Shown: positions 32,770-42,182 of the stretch, piece by piece
Layout of the letters: every line of letters starts with the position of its first letter
Numbering within the stretch: position 1 is the stretch's first letter
DNA from: Mycoplasmopsis gallinacea
GTDB taxonomy: Bacteria; Bacillota_I; Bacilli_A; Mycoplasmatales; Metamycoplasmataceae
Reading direction: 5' to 3'
DNA: 64,000 nucleotides
Assembly (NCBI RefSeq): GCF_012220205.1
Contig: NZ_CP047225.1
Span: 682,001-746,000 of the forward strand
Notes under the pieces: model-generated
Told to the model about the DNA's origin: nothing
What the model saw: only the letters and a program-made list of their open reading frames with translations
The model's database searches: none
Made by a program: the position numbers and the translations under genes

Positions 32770-33798
32770 TTATTTGTTAATGTTTTTGATATTATCGATA
32801 AGTTTAATTTGTAAATTGTCTTTTGTTTTTCTATATTTTGGAATTCTTTTTGCAATTCCTAATTGCTCTTCCATATCTTCTTTAAGTTTTTCGATATTAC
32901 CCCCTTTCTTGGTAAAGAATTCTTCAAGATTTCATTTGTTTTTATTAATTCAAAACAAACTTATATAAATTAAATTGAGAATTCTTATTTGTTCTAAAAA
33001 GTCTAATGTGTTAAATCTTCTAATTGCTTTTTGAAATTTAATTTGGTCTTTTCTATGAAACAAATCATTTTTGTAAATATATGTTTTTCAATACTTATTA
33101 AGGAAAAACCAAGATAAATTTATAACGATACTTTTAATGTTTTTTAAATCAAGCTCATAAATATCGCTAAGAAATTTAAATCATTGAGTATAGATGTTAT
33201 AAAACACTCTTTCATAGTTTTTTCTATTTGATTTCAGTTCTTTGTTCAGAACTAAAATTCTTAGTTTTTCTTTTTCATACTCAATAAAAGTTTGCTCTTG
33301 ATTTACTCTACCCAAATCTCCTGATAATGCAATAAACGTTCAATCATCTATTTTGTACATTGCATCAACTAAATATCTTAAAAAACTATATTTATTGTTT
33401 AAATTGATTTCTAATTTAATTCCCTTTTCAAAAGTTTCTAATTGCTCTTGCATCTGTTTATTAAAATTAACATCAATTTCCAAAATTTCATATTCATCAA
33501 TTTCTTCTCTTTCAATAATCAACTTTCTATGAACGATTAAAGGTAAGACGTTATTTTCATTAGTAAGCATTAAGAGAAAATTATTATCAAAACAAATGCT
33601 TCATTTATAAAGTGTTTTCAAATCAGTTTTAAATGGTTGAAAACTATAACCTAGTTCATTTAATTTAATTACATAAGCAACAAAATTACTATAATCTGAA
33701 ATTTCCATTCACTGGGTTCATTTTTCTTCTTCGTAGTAAATACCTTTATTAATTTGATGTATTTTCTGAATTTTTAATTTTTCAAGTTCTAATAACAT
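32770..33798 (-). CDS. Unknown ICE protein between SSB-like and TraG
   Basis: 342 residues, soluble, rich in Lys, Glu and aromatic residues; four or more Trp are encoded by TGA. No motif recognised. It begins two bases after the TraG stop and ends 14 bases before the SSB-like gene, so it belongs to the same transcript and perhaps to DNA processing. Confidence 0.68.
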
Positions 33799-33800
33799 TT

Positions 33801-35897
33801 TTAACCTTTGTTTTTGTGTTTGTTTGATTTGTAAAATTGTTCAATTAACTTAAAATTGATTTCTTTAAAGATTTGGTCTTTGCTATCTCTGAAACTCTCG
33901 TGCAAAAGAACCATTTTATCTTTACCAAAAAGGTATTGTGCGTTTCTGCTTCTAAAATCATTATTCATAATCTTTTCTTCCACTGTTGTTTCAGCAACAT
34001 TTTCTATTACGTGTTTAAGTAAGTTTTCTCTTTGAATGACTTTATTTTCTTTTTTCTCTCTAACTGCTTTTAATGCAGGACTAACTTGGTACTCAAATTT
34101 TCTTTCATCATTTAAAATGTCTTTAAAACCAAGATAAAAAGGTGTCATTGTTCATAAGAAAGGTTTTTCATTTGGTATATCAATTAACACATCATTTTTT
34201 GGTTTTTCTTTTAAGTCATTAATTTCCAAAATGTTTTTATCTTGTTCTGATGAAGAGACATTATCATTTTTATCTGAATGTGAAATTGACTTACTAATAA
34301 TTTCCTTTTTACCGATTGATTTAATAAAACTCTCCATTGTTTCTACTGACGAGCTTGAAATAAAATAAGTTAGTCCAGTGTTATCAATAATGGTAGTTGT
34401 TTCTCCTTTACCAGTATCATATTTTTTAAGTTGTGCATATGATTGAATAATAATTAAAAAGAAAATTCATCTTGAACGAGCAATACTGATAGATTTGTGA
34501 AAATCATCAATTGTTGCTAAACTTGCAAATTCTTCTAAATAGAATTGAAACTTTCTAGGTAAATGTTTTTGCTTTTGTTTATTTGCTTCTTCGGTTGCAT
34601 ATTTATAAAGTTGTTTTAAAAACAATGTATTAAATTTATTAACTGCATTTTCGTGGTCTGGGTAGCAAATAAACAAAGCAAATGGTTTTTCATTCATATT
34701 CTCTAAAAGTTCTTTTAGATTTAATGAACTAGAAGATAATCTATCTGAAAGTTTAAAGTGAGTAGCATAACCATTGATTACATCTTGCGCATTACTTATC
34801 ATTCCTTCGAGTGTTCCGTCTGCTTTTTGTGGTAAGTTTGAAAAGATTTGCAATAACTGTTTTCAAAAAATATTGTGTTCAGACATTTTTTCAATTTCTT
34901 CTCTTCAAGTACCATTTTTAAAATTATTCGGACTTAAAAACTCTGCTGCTTTAATAATTGTTAAATCTTCTGGGTTTAATCTTTCAATGTTGTACTTTTT
35001 AAATAACGGATTATTCATTGTTTTGTAAAGCAAATAAGTAAAAATGCTAGTTAAAATGCTTTTACTTGAACGCAATCAAATATCATTTTTACCGTCCGGT
35101 CAACCTAAATCTTCGACTATCTCATTAATTGAAGAAATTGCTTTACTATAATCTTGCTCTTTTAACTCATTAAATGGTTTGCTATTGATAATTTCATAAG
35201 CAAACATTAAAGGGTTTCAAGTTTCTCCGTCTTCATCAATTAAGTCAATTAATTTAATTTGATAACCATTGTCATTTAAATAGTTATTCATTGTGTTATA
35301 AATTTCTTTTTTAGGGTCAGTGATAAACATACAAGGTTTTTCATCTTCTGGTAATTGTGCATTGTAAGTAATATTTGGTAATACTAAAAACTGACTTTTA
35401 CCACTACCTGTACCCCCAATGATTTTTGCGTGATTATCTTTGTTATTTACAATTCAAATTTTCTTTTTTGTTTTAGCGTCAATTTTATAACCTAAAATTC
35501 AATTTGCTTTGTTTTTAGGTTTTACAACAAATTCACTAAATAGTTTTTTTCAATTCCCTATTTTCTTTCTTTCGTTTCATAAAAAGATTTCATCAGGGTT
35601 TTTATCTTTCTTGAACTCTGGTTTAAAGTCATTCCAATTCACTACAACCATTATTCCAATAAATAAGAATGTATAGCAACCAAAGAAAATACCAGTGATT
35701 TTTCATTTTGTTATAAAGTTAATTAGCGCTTGTCCAAACTTTTGTTTTTCAATTAAAAGAACTTTTAAATTGAAAAGAATAAAGATACATAAATACAAAA
35801 TGATAAGAATTGATAAATAGAAAATAATTGAAAGAATTAATGACTTTTTAAATTCCTTTTTAAAATCAAAGAGTTTATCAATGGTTTTCCATAACAT
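33801..35897 (-). CDS. traG: TraG/VirD4-like coupling ATPase
   Basis: 698 residues. Two N-terminal membrane helices (about residues 18-50 and 65-85), then Walker A IIGGTGSGKSQF (about 157-168), Walker-B-like MFITDPKKEIY, and the conserved FYLEEFASLATIDDF (about 450-464), the VirD4/TraG signature. It couples the relaxase-DNA complex to the secretion channel. The last 170 residues are a charged, low-complexity tail, possibly substrate-binding. Its start lies inside the end of the relaxase-like gene (23-base overlap), binding the two functionally. Corresponds to CDS5 of ICEA. Confidence 0.92.
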
Positions 35898-37656
35898 AAT
35901 CTATTGCTTCTTCCATATCGATATCAAAGTTTTTATAAAATTCTTTAATTGTTTTCATTTGTTTTCATTTCTCCTTTCTTAAACTAGTTAAGTTTCATTT
36001 TGATTTAAAATCTTCTTCATCTTTTTTCAAATTCATTTTAGAGATAACAAGTAAAGTTTTTGCATTATGAATTTCTGATTGAAACTTGTCTTTTAATGCA
36101 ATTGCTTCCTTTTTAACATCTCAATCTGTTTCTTTAACAATTGACTTATCAAAATCTTTAAGCATACTTTGATATTGCTTCTCAAACTGTTTAAAATCAC
36201 TTTGATGCTTTGTTAGATAATTTAAAATTACATTCATTTCTTTTGAATGAGAAATCTCGTTTAAAGATAAATTCTCTTTTTTGATTTTTGATTTTAAAGA
36301 ACCCCAAGATTTTCTAAATTCATTAAACTGATTAACATTGACTTTATTATCATTCACAAAACTATCTATTTCGCTATTAAATGAAATACTAAGTGTTTCA
36401 ACTATTTCTAATTTCTTTTGTTCTAAAAACAAATTCAAATTATGAATATTTGGTAATGATGCTTCTTTGCTTCAATTAACTTTTTCATTTGTATAGTATT
36501 TTGAAATATATCTTTGGTAGGGGAACAAATTTCTTTTGTATTTACGGTCAATTGAAATACAAGTTCTTAAAACAAAAGAAAATAACTTATTTTGTTTTTC
36601 CTTAATTTCTTTTGCGTAAATACTTTTCAATTCCTTTTTAGCAATACTATTATTTGCTTGAATACTAGAAATTGAATTTAAGCATTTGTCATAATTCTCA
36701 TTTAGTTTTTTATAAAAGACATTACTTTTAATTAGTTCGTCATTAACATCTGCAATATAACCTTTGATTTTCTTATCTTTGACTTTGAAATAACTTTTAA
36801 TTTTATTCTCATTACAATACTTAGCAATTTCTTCAATCTTTCTTTGAATTTCTAAATTGCTTGCTTTGTAATCAACATTCGCAATTCCATTATTAAAGTT
36901 TCTTTTAAAATCATAAAGTGAATTCTTAGTTTGATAAACTTGGTTTTCATACTCTTTATACAACTGAGCATTCATTTTTCACTCTGTTCTTTGCTTAAAG
37001 TCATCAATTGTTTTGTAAAGGAAATTGTTAAAAGGGTATCAAATGAATTTGCTATCTTTGTTTTTCTTGTAAGATTTTTCTTTTTCAAAAAAGACAATGT
37101 GAGCGTGTGGGTGTTTAGTATTTACGTGAATTCCCATATAACCCTTTATTTTGTTAAAGTCCATTTTGTTTTGAGAACAAAACACTTGTAATTCTTCTTT
37201 AAGTAAATCAAATCATTGCTTCTTAGAGAAAAACCTATTTTCTGATACTAATTTAGAATTAGGGGAAAAGATTAAATTAAATATCTTCTGGTCTTTGTCT
37301 AATTTAGATAATTCTTCTTTTGCTATTTCTAGTGGTATATCATTTTCATTTTGAGAAATATCATAGATACCTGTTAAAGACTTATCTTCCGAATATACTT
37401 TTAAGAAACTATGCATAAATTCAATTTCTTCTTTACCACTTTGTAAGAAAATATGATTTAACTTATCTTGGTTAAAGTTTTTAGGTTGAACTAAGATTGC
37501 TTCTTCTCTTGCAATATAATCAATCACTTTACCAGAACGAAATCAATGGTCTCCCAAACTCTTAGTTGTATTAGTTTTGGAATTCTTAATTTCTATTCTT
37601 TGCTTATGATTGAACACATTAAAAATTGCTATAACATTTGAATTAGTTTTATTCAT
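35875..37656 (-). CDS. HUH-type relaxase candidate
   Basis: 593 residues as one frame when TGA is Trp; with standard code it falls apart, which could hide it from searches. Residues 173-190 contain [16 protein letters not shown]: His177, His182, His184 and His186 fit the metal-binding HUH motif of MOB relaxases. Upstream, [13 protein letters not shown] offers Tyr47 as the nicking residue, as in MOBP/MOBV-like enzymes. The C-terminal 350 residues are basic coiled helices. It overlaps TraG, the usual partner. Expected to nick oriT and pilot the strand. The HUH motif is seen; the catalytic role is inferred. Confidence 0.75.
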
Positions 37657-37843
37657 TATTTAAATTAAGTATTCATAAGTATCTAATTAAATTTAAATAC
37701 ATACTAATATACTCCCTTAACATACTTTATGTTTGATTTTTTCCACTTATGAAATTAAAAAGTGTTTTATTAAAACAAATATCAAATTTTTGAACAACTC
37801 AATTCCCTTAGTTATGCATTTTCATACTGTAATACTCCCTAAA
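37657..37843 (-). other. Leader before relaxase gene; possible oriT region
   Basis: No ordinary gene. Two similar units on the minus strand, TTAGGGAGTATTACAGTATG and TTAAGGGAGTATATTAGTATG, each place a Shine-Dalgarno-like GGGAG before an ATG that opens only a mini-frame (5 and 17 codons). The second mini-frame ends overlapping the relaxase ATG. Origins of transfer usually lie near the relaxase gene, so this is a candidate, but I saw no strong inverted repeat. Confidence 0.35.
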
Positions 37844-38170
37844 CTACATAACAACTGCGATAAAGTCATTTTTTAAAAATCTAAATAAAGAACTAATGTC
37901 TATAAATCTTTGTTTGATAACTCTTTTATATTCAGATTTGATTTTGATAAAATCTACAACATAAGAAATTAATGAATTTATTTTTTTGAAAAACTTTCAA
38001 GCAGAAAATTTTCCTAAATTTAAAAATGTATTTGTTATTCTGGTGAATTTCTTCACAAACTTAAAATGAGTATTCTTTTTGTCTTTTTTAATATTTTCTT
38101 CTTCGTTCATTAAAACATCTTCTTTATCAAATTCAAAATCATCATTGTCTCATCTTGATGTTTGCATCAT
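37844..38170 (-). CDS. Unknown small basic ICE protein
   Basis: 108 residues from the first of two adjacent ATGs. Acidic first 35 residues, then a basic, Phe-rich second half with amphipathic helices (HFKFVKKFTRITNTFLNL). No Shine-Dalgarno site is obvious, and the open frame extends upstream without another ATG, so the start is uncertain. Possibly a DNA-binding helper of the relaxase. Confidence 0.5.
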
Positions 38171-38250
38171 TCTTAAAAATGAAATGTATTTTTTACCATT
38201 TAGCAATAAACACAAAACAATCTTTGAAAAAGAATTGAATTTGATTTGTT

Positions 38251-38709
38251 TTACAAAAAAGGAATGTAATCATTTTTCACAAATTTGATTTCTAAAAAGA
38301 ATGTTGATTTACCTGTTTTAGTTGTGGTTGCAATCTTTTTAATAATCATTTGTTTTGAATGTTTGTTAATCTTGTTAAGTGTTTTGTAAAATTCACTTTT
38401 ATCAAAATTATGTTTTGTGTAAAAATCAAAACATTTCACTTTTCCGTTTTTTGCAAGTTCTGCAAAAAGCAACAATGAAATTAATAATTGTTTGTTTTTC
38501 AAGTTCATTAAAATTTCTTCATTTACTGAAAATGATGTTGTCTTTTTGAAGAAATGAAGATATTTTGTAATGTCCAAAGTTTTGAATTTATCATTTAAAC
38601 TATTTTGAATTTTTAAAGCATCTTTGAATTTTGTTTGTTCTTCAAAAATCTCTTTTTGAGAATAACCAAATTCTTCAAGTTCTCTATGGTTTAAACCTGA
38701 TAAATTCAT
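38251..38709 (-). CDS. Unknown ICE protein, possible winged-helix
   Basis: 152 residues. The middle (LLISLLLFAELAKNGKVKCF then YTKHNFDKSEFYKTLNKINK) looks like a helix-turn-helix or winged-helix module, as in replication or regulatory proteins; not assigned to a family. ATG 38709 has GGAG five bases upstream. It follows a hairpin and is the first surviving gene of the ICE operon. Confidence 0.6.
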   Translation of the reverse strand: MNLSGLNHRELEEFGYSQKEIFEEQTKFKDALKIQNSLNDKFKTLDITKYLHFFKKTTSFSVNEEILMNLKNKQLLISLLLFAELAKNGKVKCFDFYTKHNFDKSEFYKTLNKINKHSKQMIIKKIATTTKTGKSTFFLEIKFVKNDYIPFL

Positions 38710-38734
38710 AATTTCTCCTTTCTTTTTAAAATGA

Positions 38735-38767
38735 AAAGCAAGTCCCATTTGACTTGCTTTTTTTCTT
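38735..38767. terminator. Hairpin at ICE right edge
   Basis: AAAGCAAGTC pairs with GACTTGCTTT around CCATTT; T-rich on both sides. On the minus strand it would end transcription of a gene that lay further right and has been replaced by the IS1634 fragment. Confidence 0.6.
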
Positions 38768-38778
38768 GGTGTCTTTAA

Positions 38779-40229
38779 TTGTTCCCTCACGAAATTATTA
38801 ATAAGAAATTAAAAAACAATAAAGAAAATCTTTTAAAATACAACAAAAAATTCAAAGGATATGACATTATTTGTTCATTGGTTGATTATTTCGATATTTT
38901 CAAAGATTGTAATACAACAAAATCAATAAGTTTAAAAGAAGTTGTGATGCAACAAATCTACCAAAGAATTAAAGACCCATTAAGTATTTTAGGTACTTTT
39001 AATAGTTTAAAAAAAGAGCAAGAAATTGTATATTCTAAAAACTCTTTTTACAGATCTTTAGATTATATTGCTGAAAATAGGGAGCAAATTTTACAAAATA
39101 TAAATTCAGTTCTTGTTAATCAATACAAAAGAGACGTAGAAATCATATGATACGATTCTACAACCACTTACTTTGAAACTTTTAGTAGACAAGGGTTCAA
39201 AAAACCTGGTTATTCAAAAGATGGTAAATTCAAAGAAGATCAAATTGTTATTGGATTAGCGACCGATTCAAATGGAATTCCGCTTCATTATAAAGTCTTT
39301 CCAGGCAACACAACAGATGCAAGAACATTTATCCCTTTTGTTTTAGAGGTGCAAAAAATATACAACATAAAACAAGTTACAATTATTGCTGATAAAGATA
39401 TATCTACAAATAGCAACATCAGATTTTTAGAAGCTAAAGGTTTAAAATTCATTATTTCCTATCGAATGAAAAAAAGGTCTAAAGAATTTAAAGAATTTGT
39501 TTTAAAGAAGGAAGACTATATTCACTTCGAAACTGGTTTAATGTATAAAACAGAAGAAATTGCTTCTCTTTATAGAAACGGTAGAAACAATGGAAAAATA
39601 AGAAAAAGAATCATCACTTTTAGCAAAAAGAGAGTAAAAAAGATGCAGTGGATAGACAAATTTTAATTAATAACTTCCTTAAGAAAGCTAAAAACGGAAA
39701 AGTTTCTTATGAGGATATAACAGGTAATAAGAAATATAGATTCTTCAAAGCTGTTGAAAAATCTGGTTATTATGAACTTGATAATGAAAAGATTTTAGAG
39801 GATGAAAAATTCGATGGACATTATGTTTATGAGACAAATAGACATGATTTAACACCTGATCAAATTGTAGATTTATATGCAAAGCAGTGAAAAGTTGAAG
39901 AAAATTTTAGGAGTTTAAAAAGTAGATTAGCCCTTAGACCTATGTATTTATCAACTTGAAAACACATCGCTGGTTATATATGTATTTGCTTTTTAAGTTT
40001 AGTTTTAATGAAATTCTTAGTTTTCAAAATCAATGATTTAACAGGTTTATTTCAAAAAGATAAATTTACAGAACATAGATTAACGGAAATGATGAAAAAC
40101 GTTATGTCAATTGAAGAAAGATTTAATGGTAAAACAATAAAGTCAATCGATGTAATAGATGATAGTATAGAAGATTGTTGAAATGACTACACCTTAGTTA
40201 AAAAAGTTTTAGAAATGACCAAAAAGTAA
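38779..40229 (+). pseudogene. IS1634-family transposase, 5'-truncated and frameshifted
   Basis: Remnant of an IS4-group (IS1634-type) transposase. Catalytic segments are visible: EIIWYDSTTTYFE, TIIADKDISTNSNI and, downstream, WKVEENFRSLKSRLALRPMYL. The usual 60-100 N-terminal residues are missing and no start precedes the frame. At the six-A run 39636-39641 one A is missing, splitting the frame; with seven A's it reads through (KKRVKKDAVDRQ). Its left junction cuts into the ICE border. Different in sequence from the copy at the right edge of the window. Confidence 0.82.
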
Positions 40230-40236
40230 AAATAAA

Positions 40237-40255
40237 TATCCGCTTCAAACGGATA
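40237..40255. repeat. Target-site duplication, IS30-B (left)
   Basis: TATCCGCTTCAAACGGATA, repeated exactly at 41585-41603. The repeat is itself a palindrome (TATCCG/CGGATA), the terminator stem of the IS1634-family element to the left. Confidence 0.88.
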
Positions 40256-40280
40256 GCTTGAGTGTAATCTCCAGTGCAAC

Positions 40281-40322
40281 AAAAACACCACTCCCAACGC
40301 AACATATGAGGTGGTGTTTTTT
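40281..40322. terminator. Hairpin at 3' end of IS30-B
   Basis: AACACCAC-TC pairs with GAGGTGGTGTT, with T6 on the plus side and A5 on the other; shields the element from or ends transcription in either direction. Confidence 0.6.
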
Positions 40323-40344
40323 GTAGTGTTTCTTTAAATTTTAA

Positions 40345-41438
40345 TTATTTTTTATATCATTTGAAGAATTTGTTTCTTTCAGTATTGGACTTTCTTTTTC
40401 TAAAAGCACGATCATATAATTGGATTTCTTGTATTTTCGAATCTCAAGGTTTTTTATAATAATACAAATCGAAAAACAACTCATCAGCTGAAAAATAATC
40501 AAGAATTTCTCTTGGCATATTGTTTATTTGTTTTTCTGTTTCCATAATTTCTTCATCCGATATTTTGATAAAATTCGTTTTCTTCGGATATTTTCTTCTT
40601 ATTAAACCATCAAAGTTTTCAATTGATCCTTTTTGGAAAGAAGCATATGAATCAGCTTTATAAATTTTAATTTGCAACCTATAACCAATCATGAAAAACG
40701 ACTTAAATTCCAGTCCGTTATCAATAGCTATAGATTTAACATTTAGTCTTTTTTCTTTAATTAATTCAAACAACACTTTTGCCACATTTCACGGATTTTT
40801 ATCTGGTACTTTTCTTATCAATCCGTAACGAGTTTGTCTTTCTTCAAAGGTTAATAAATGTGCAGTGGTTTTTCCTTTTTTACCGACAATTAAATCAGCT
40901 TCTCAATGTCCAAATTCAGATCTATCATTAACATTTTTAGGTCTAAAAGTTATTGGTATAACATATCTATTACCTACAAGTCTTGTTGTTGTGTCACCAG
41001 TTCTTTTTCCACCTTTTTTATAACGTGGACGTAGCTTGTTTTTATTGTCAAAGCTCATAACCCACTGTTCATTCAATTGTAAATTGTTTTGATTGTAGGT
41101 ATTGGAAAATCATAATGATTCTTTATTTTGAATCAGGTAATTTTTACCCCTGAATAAGTATTGTCAAAGTTTTCTAAAAATACTTTTGTGAATTCCTTGT
41201 AATAATAAAAATCAGATTCCAATTTAAATTGATATTTTCATTTTTCTCTTATTTTAGATTTGTTTTCAGTTTCTTCAGCTATATACCCATTTTCGGTCGA
41301 ATTATTTTTTATTTCTCTTCATATTGTAGATTTTGAAAAACCAAGAATTTTTGCAATTTTTTCTAAAGAAATCGAATAATTTTTTAAAAAAAGTTCTAGT
41401 TGTGCCCTATTTTTGAAACAAATTCTTTTATAATTCAT
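40345..41438 (-). pseudogene. IS30-family transposase of IS30-B, frameshifted
   Basis: N-terminal helix-turn-helix (SISLEKIAKILGFSKSTIWREI) and catalytic segments GHWEADLIVGKKGK, SIAIDNGLEF and KGSIENFDGLIRRKYPK are all present. The frame breaks at 41050-41052, where three A's (plus strand) should be four; the total length of 1094 bases is one short. Restored length is about 364 residues. ATG 41438 lies shortly inside the element's right end. Confidence 0.84.
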
Positions 41439-41495
41439 TTATGTGGATCCTTTGCAAAAACACCACAAAAAAATTTTAATAAATTTAAAAGAAAC

Positions 41496-41549
41496 AAAAA
41501 CACAAGAAAAAAGCGTGGCGTGCAGCCATGTTTTTTTTCTTGTGTTTTT
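41496..41549. other. Long A/T-stem hairpin upstream of IS30-B transposase
   Basis: AAAAACACAAGAAAAAA pairs with a TTTTTTTTCTTGTGTTTTT arm around a GC-rich loop. It lies between the element's right end and the transposase start and could block read-through from outside, as other IS elements do. Confidence 0.55.
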
Positions 41550-41584
41550 GCCCCTCCGCGTTGCAATGCAAATTACAATCGAGC

Positions 41585-41603
41585 TATCCGCTTCAAACGG
41601 ATA
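41585..41603. repeat. Target-site duplication, IS30-B (right)
   Basis: Exact repeat of 40237-40255. Confidence 0.88.
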
Positions 41604-41643
41604 TTTTGCTTTTTATACTACTAAGTGGGAAACGTGGGGAAAG

Positions 41644-42120
41644 AAAAATAGGTCTTAGTTCAAAGTTTGTTTTCATTACTCTAAAACTTTCTTCAATTTT
41701 TCAAAGTTTTGAATATTACTTAATAATTTCTTTTTCATCCATATCTTCGTGAGATGTTAAAATTCCATAAAACCCATCAGAAACTTCATCTTTTAAAATG
41801 GCTTGATGATCTAATTCAACTTCGTTAGCTGAAAATTTTAAATACTTCTTACCACCTCTTTTCATTTCTGATTTTATAGCTGATAAATTGAGTAATTTTT
41901 CAGATTTTTTAATGAGTCTTTCACGACCTTTTTTATCTTTTCTTTGCCTCTTTCCTGAGAAAGTTAAAATGAGTTTATTATCAATTTCATAAAAGGTATT
42001 ATTTAATTTAAAAAGCTCTTTGTGATCTTGTTTTTTCACACTAAATTCTTCATACATCATTTTATATGTCTCAAAATCATAAATTCCATCAATTTCATTT
42101 TCTAGATAAATAGCCTTGAT
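41644..42120 (-). pseudogene. Decayed IS1634-family transposase remnant
   Basis: The frame encodes LILTFSGKRQRKDKKGRERL, KYLKFSANEVELDHQAILKDE, DGFYGILTSHEDMDEKEIIK, then a TAA at 41716, then in the same frame YSKLWKIEESFRVMKTNFELR. This is the central-to-late part of an IS1634-type transposase with a nonsense change and both ends missing. It differs from the other two copies in the window and faces the opposite way, ending close to the promoter of the giant gene. Confidence 0.75.
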
Positions 42121-42182
42121 AATTACAAAATGTAATAAAATAAATAAAATAGATATTACAAGTGTTTTAGAAGGGAAAAATA

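Larger units (their letters stand above)
1..38790 (-). mobile_element. Mycoplasma integrative conjugative element (partial)
   Basis: About 30 minus-strand genes run with very short gaps or overlaps and include hallmark conjugation parts: relaxase-like, TraG/VirD4, DnaB helicase, VirB2-like pilin, VirB6-like protein, TraE/VirB4 and a DDE transposase at the distal end. This content and order match mycoplasma ICEs (ICEA, ICEB, ICEF type) from family knowledge. The transposase end runs off the window, so the left terminal repeat is not seen. The right edge is taken at the junction with a truncated IS1634 copy; no terminal inverted repeat was found there, so the right end may be deleted. Two IS30 elements have inserted within it. 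Confidence 0.88.
40256..41584 (-). mobile_element. IS30-family element IS30-B
   Basis: 1329 bp with imperfect 25-bp inverted ends (GCTTGAGTGTAATC... against GCTCGATTGTAATT...; both end TGCAAC) and a 19-bp target duplication. Clearly different from IS30-A. It carries one minus-strand transposase and strong hairpins at both ends. Confidence 0.9.

Noticed and set aside
35875-35958. A separate 27-residue gene before TraG
   Set aside because: With TGA as Trp this frame is the C-terminus of the relaxase candidate; no stop separates them.
38779-42120. The IS1634 fragments as one inverted element
   Set aside because: The two pieces encode overlapping parts of the transposase and differ in sequence, so they derive from different copies.
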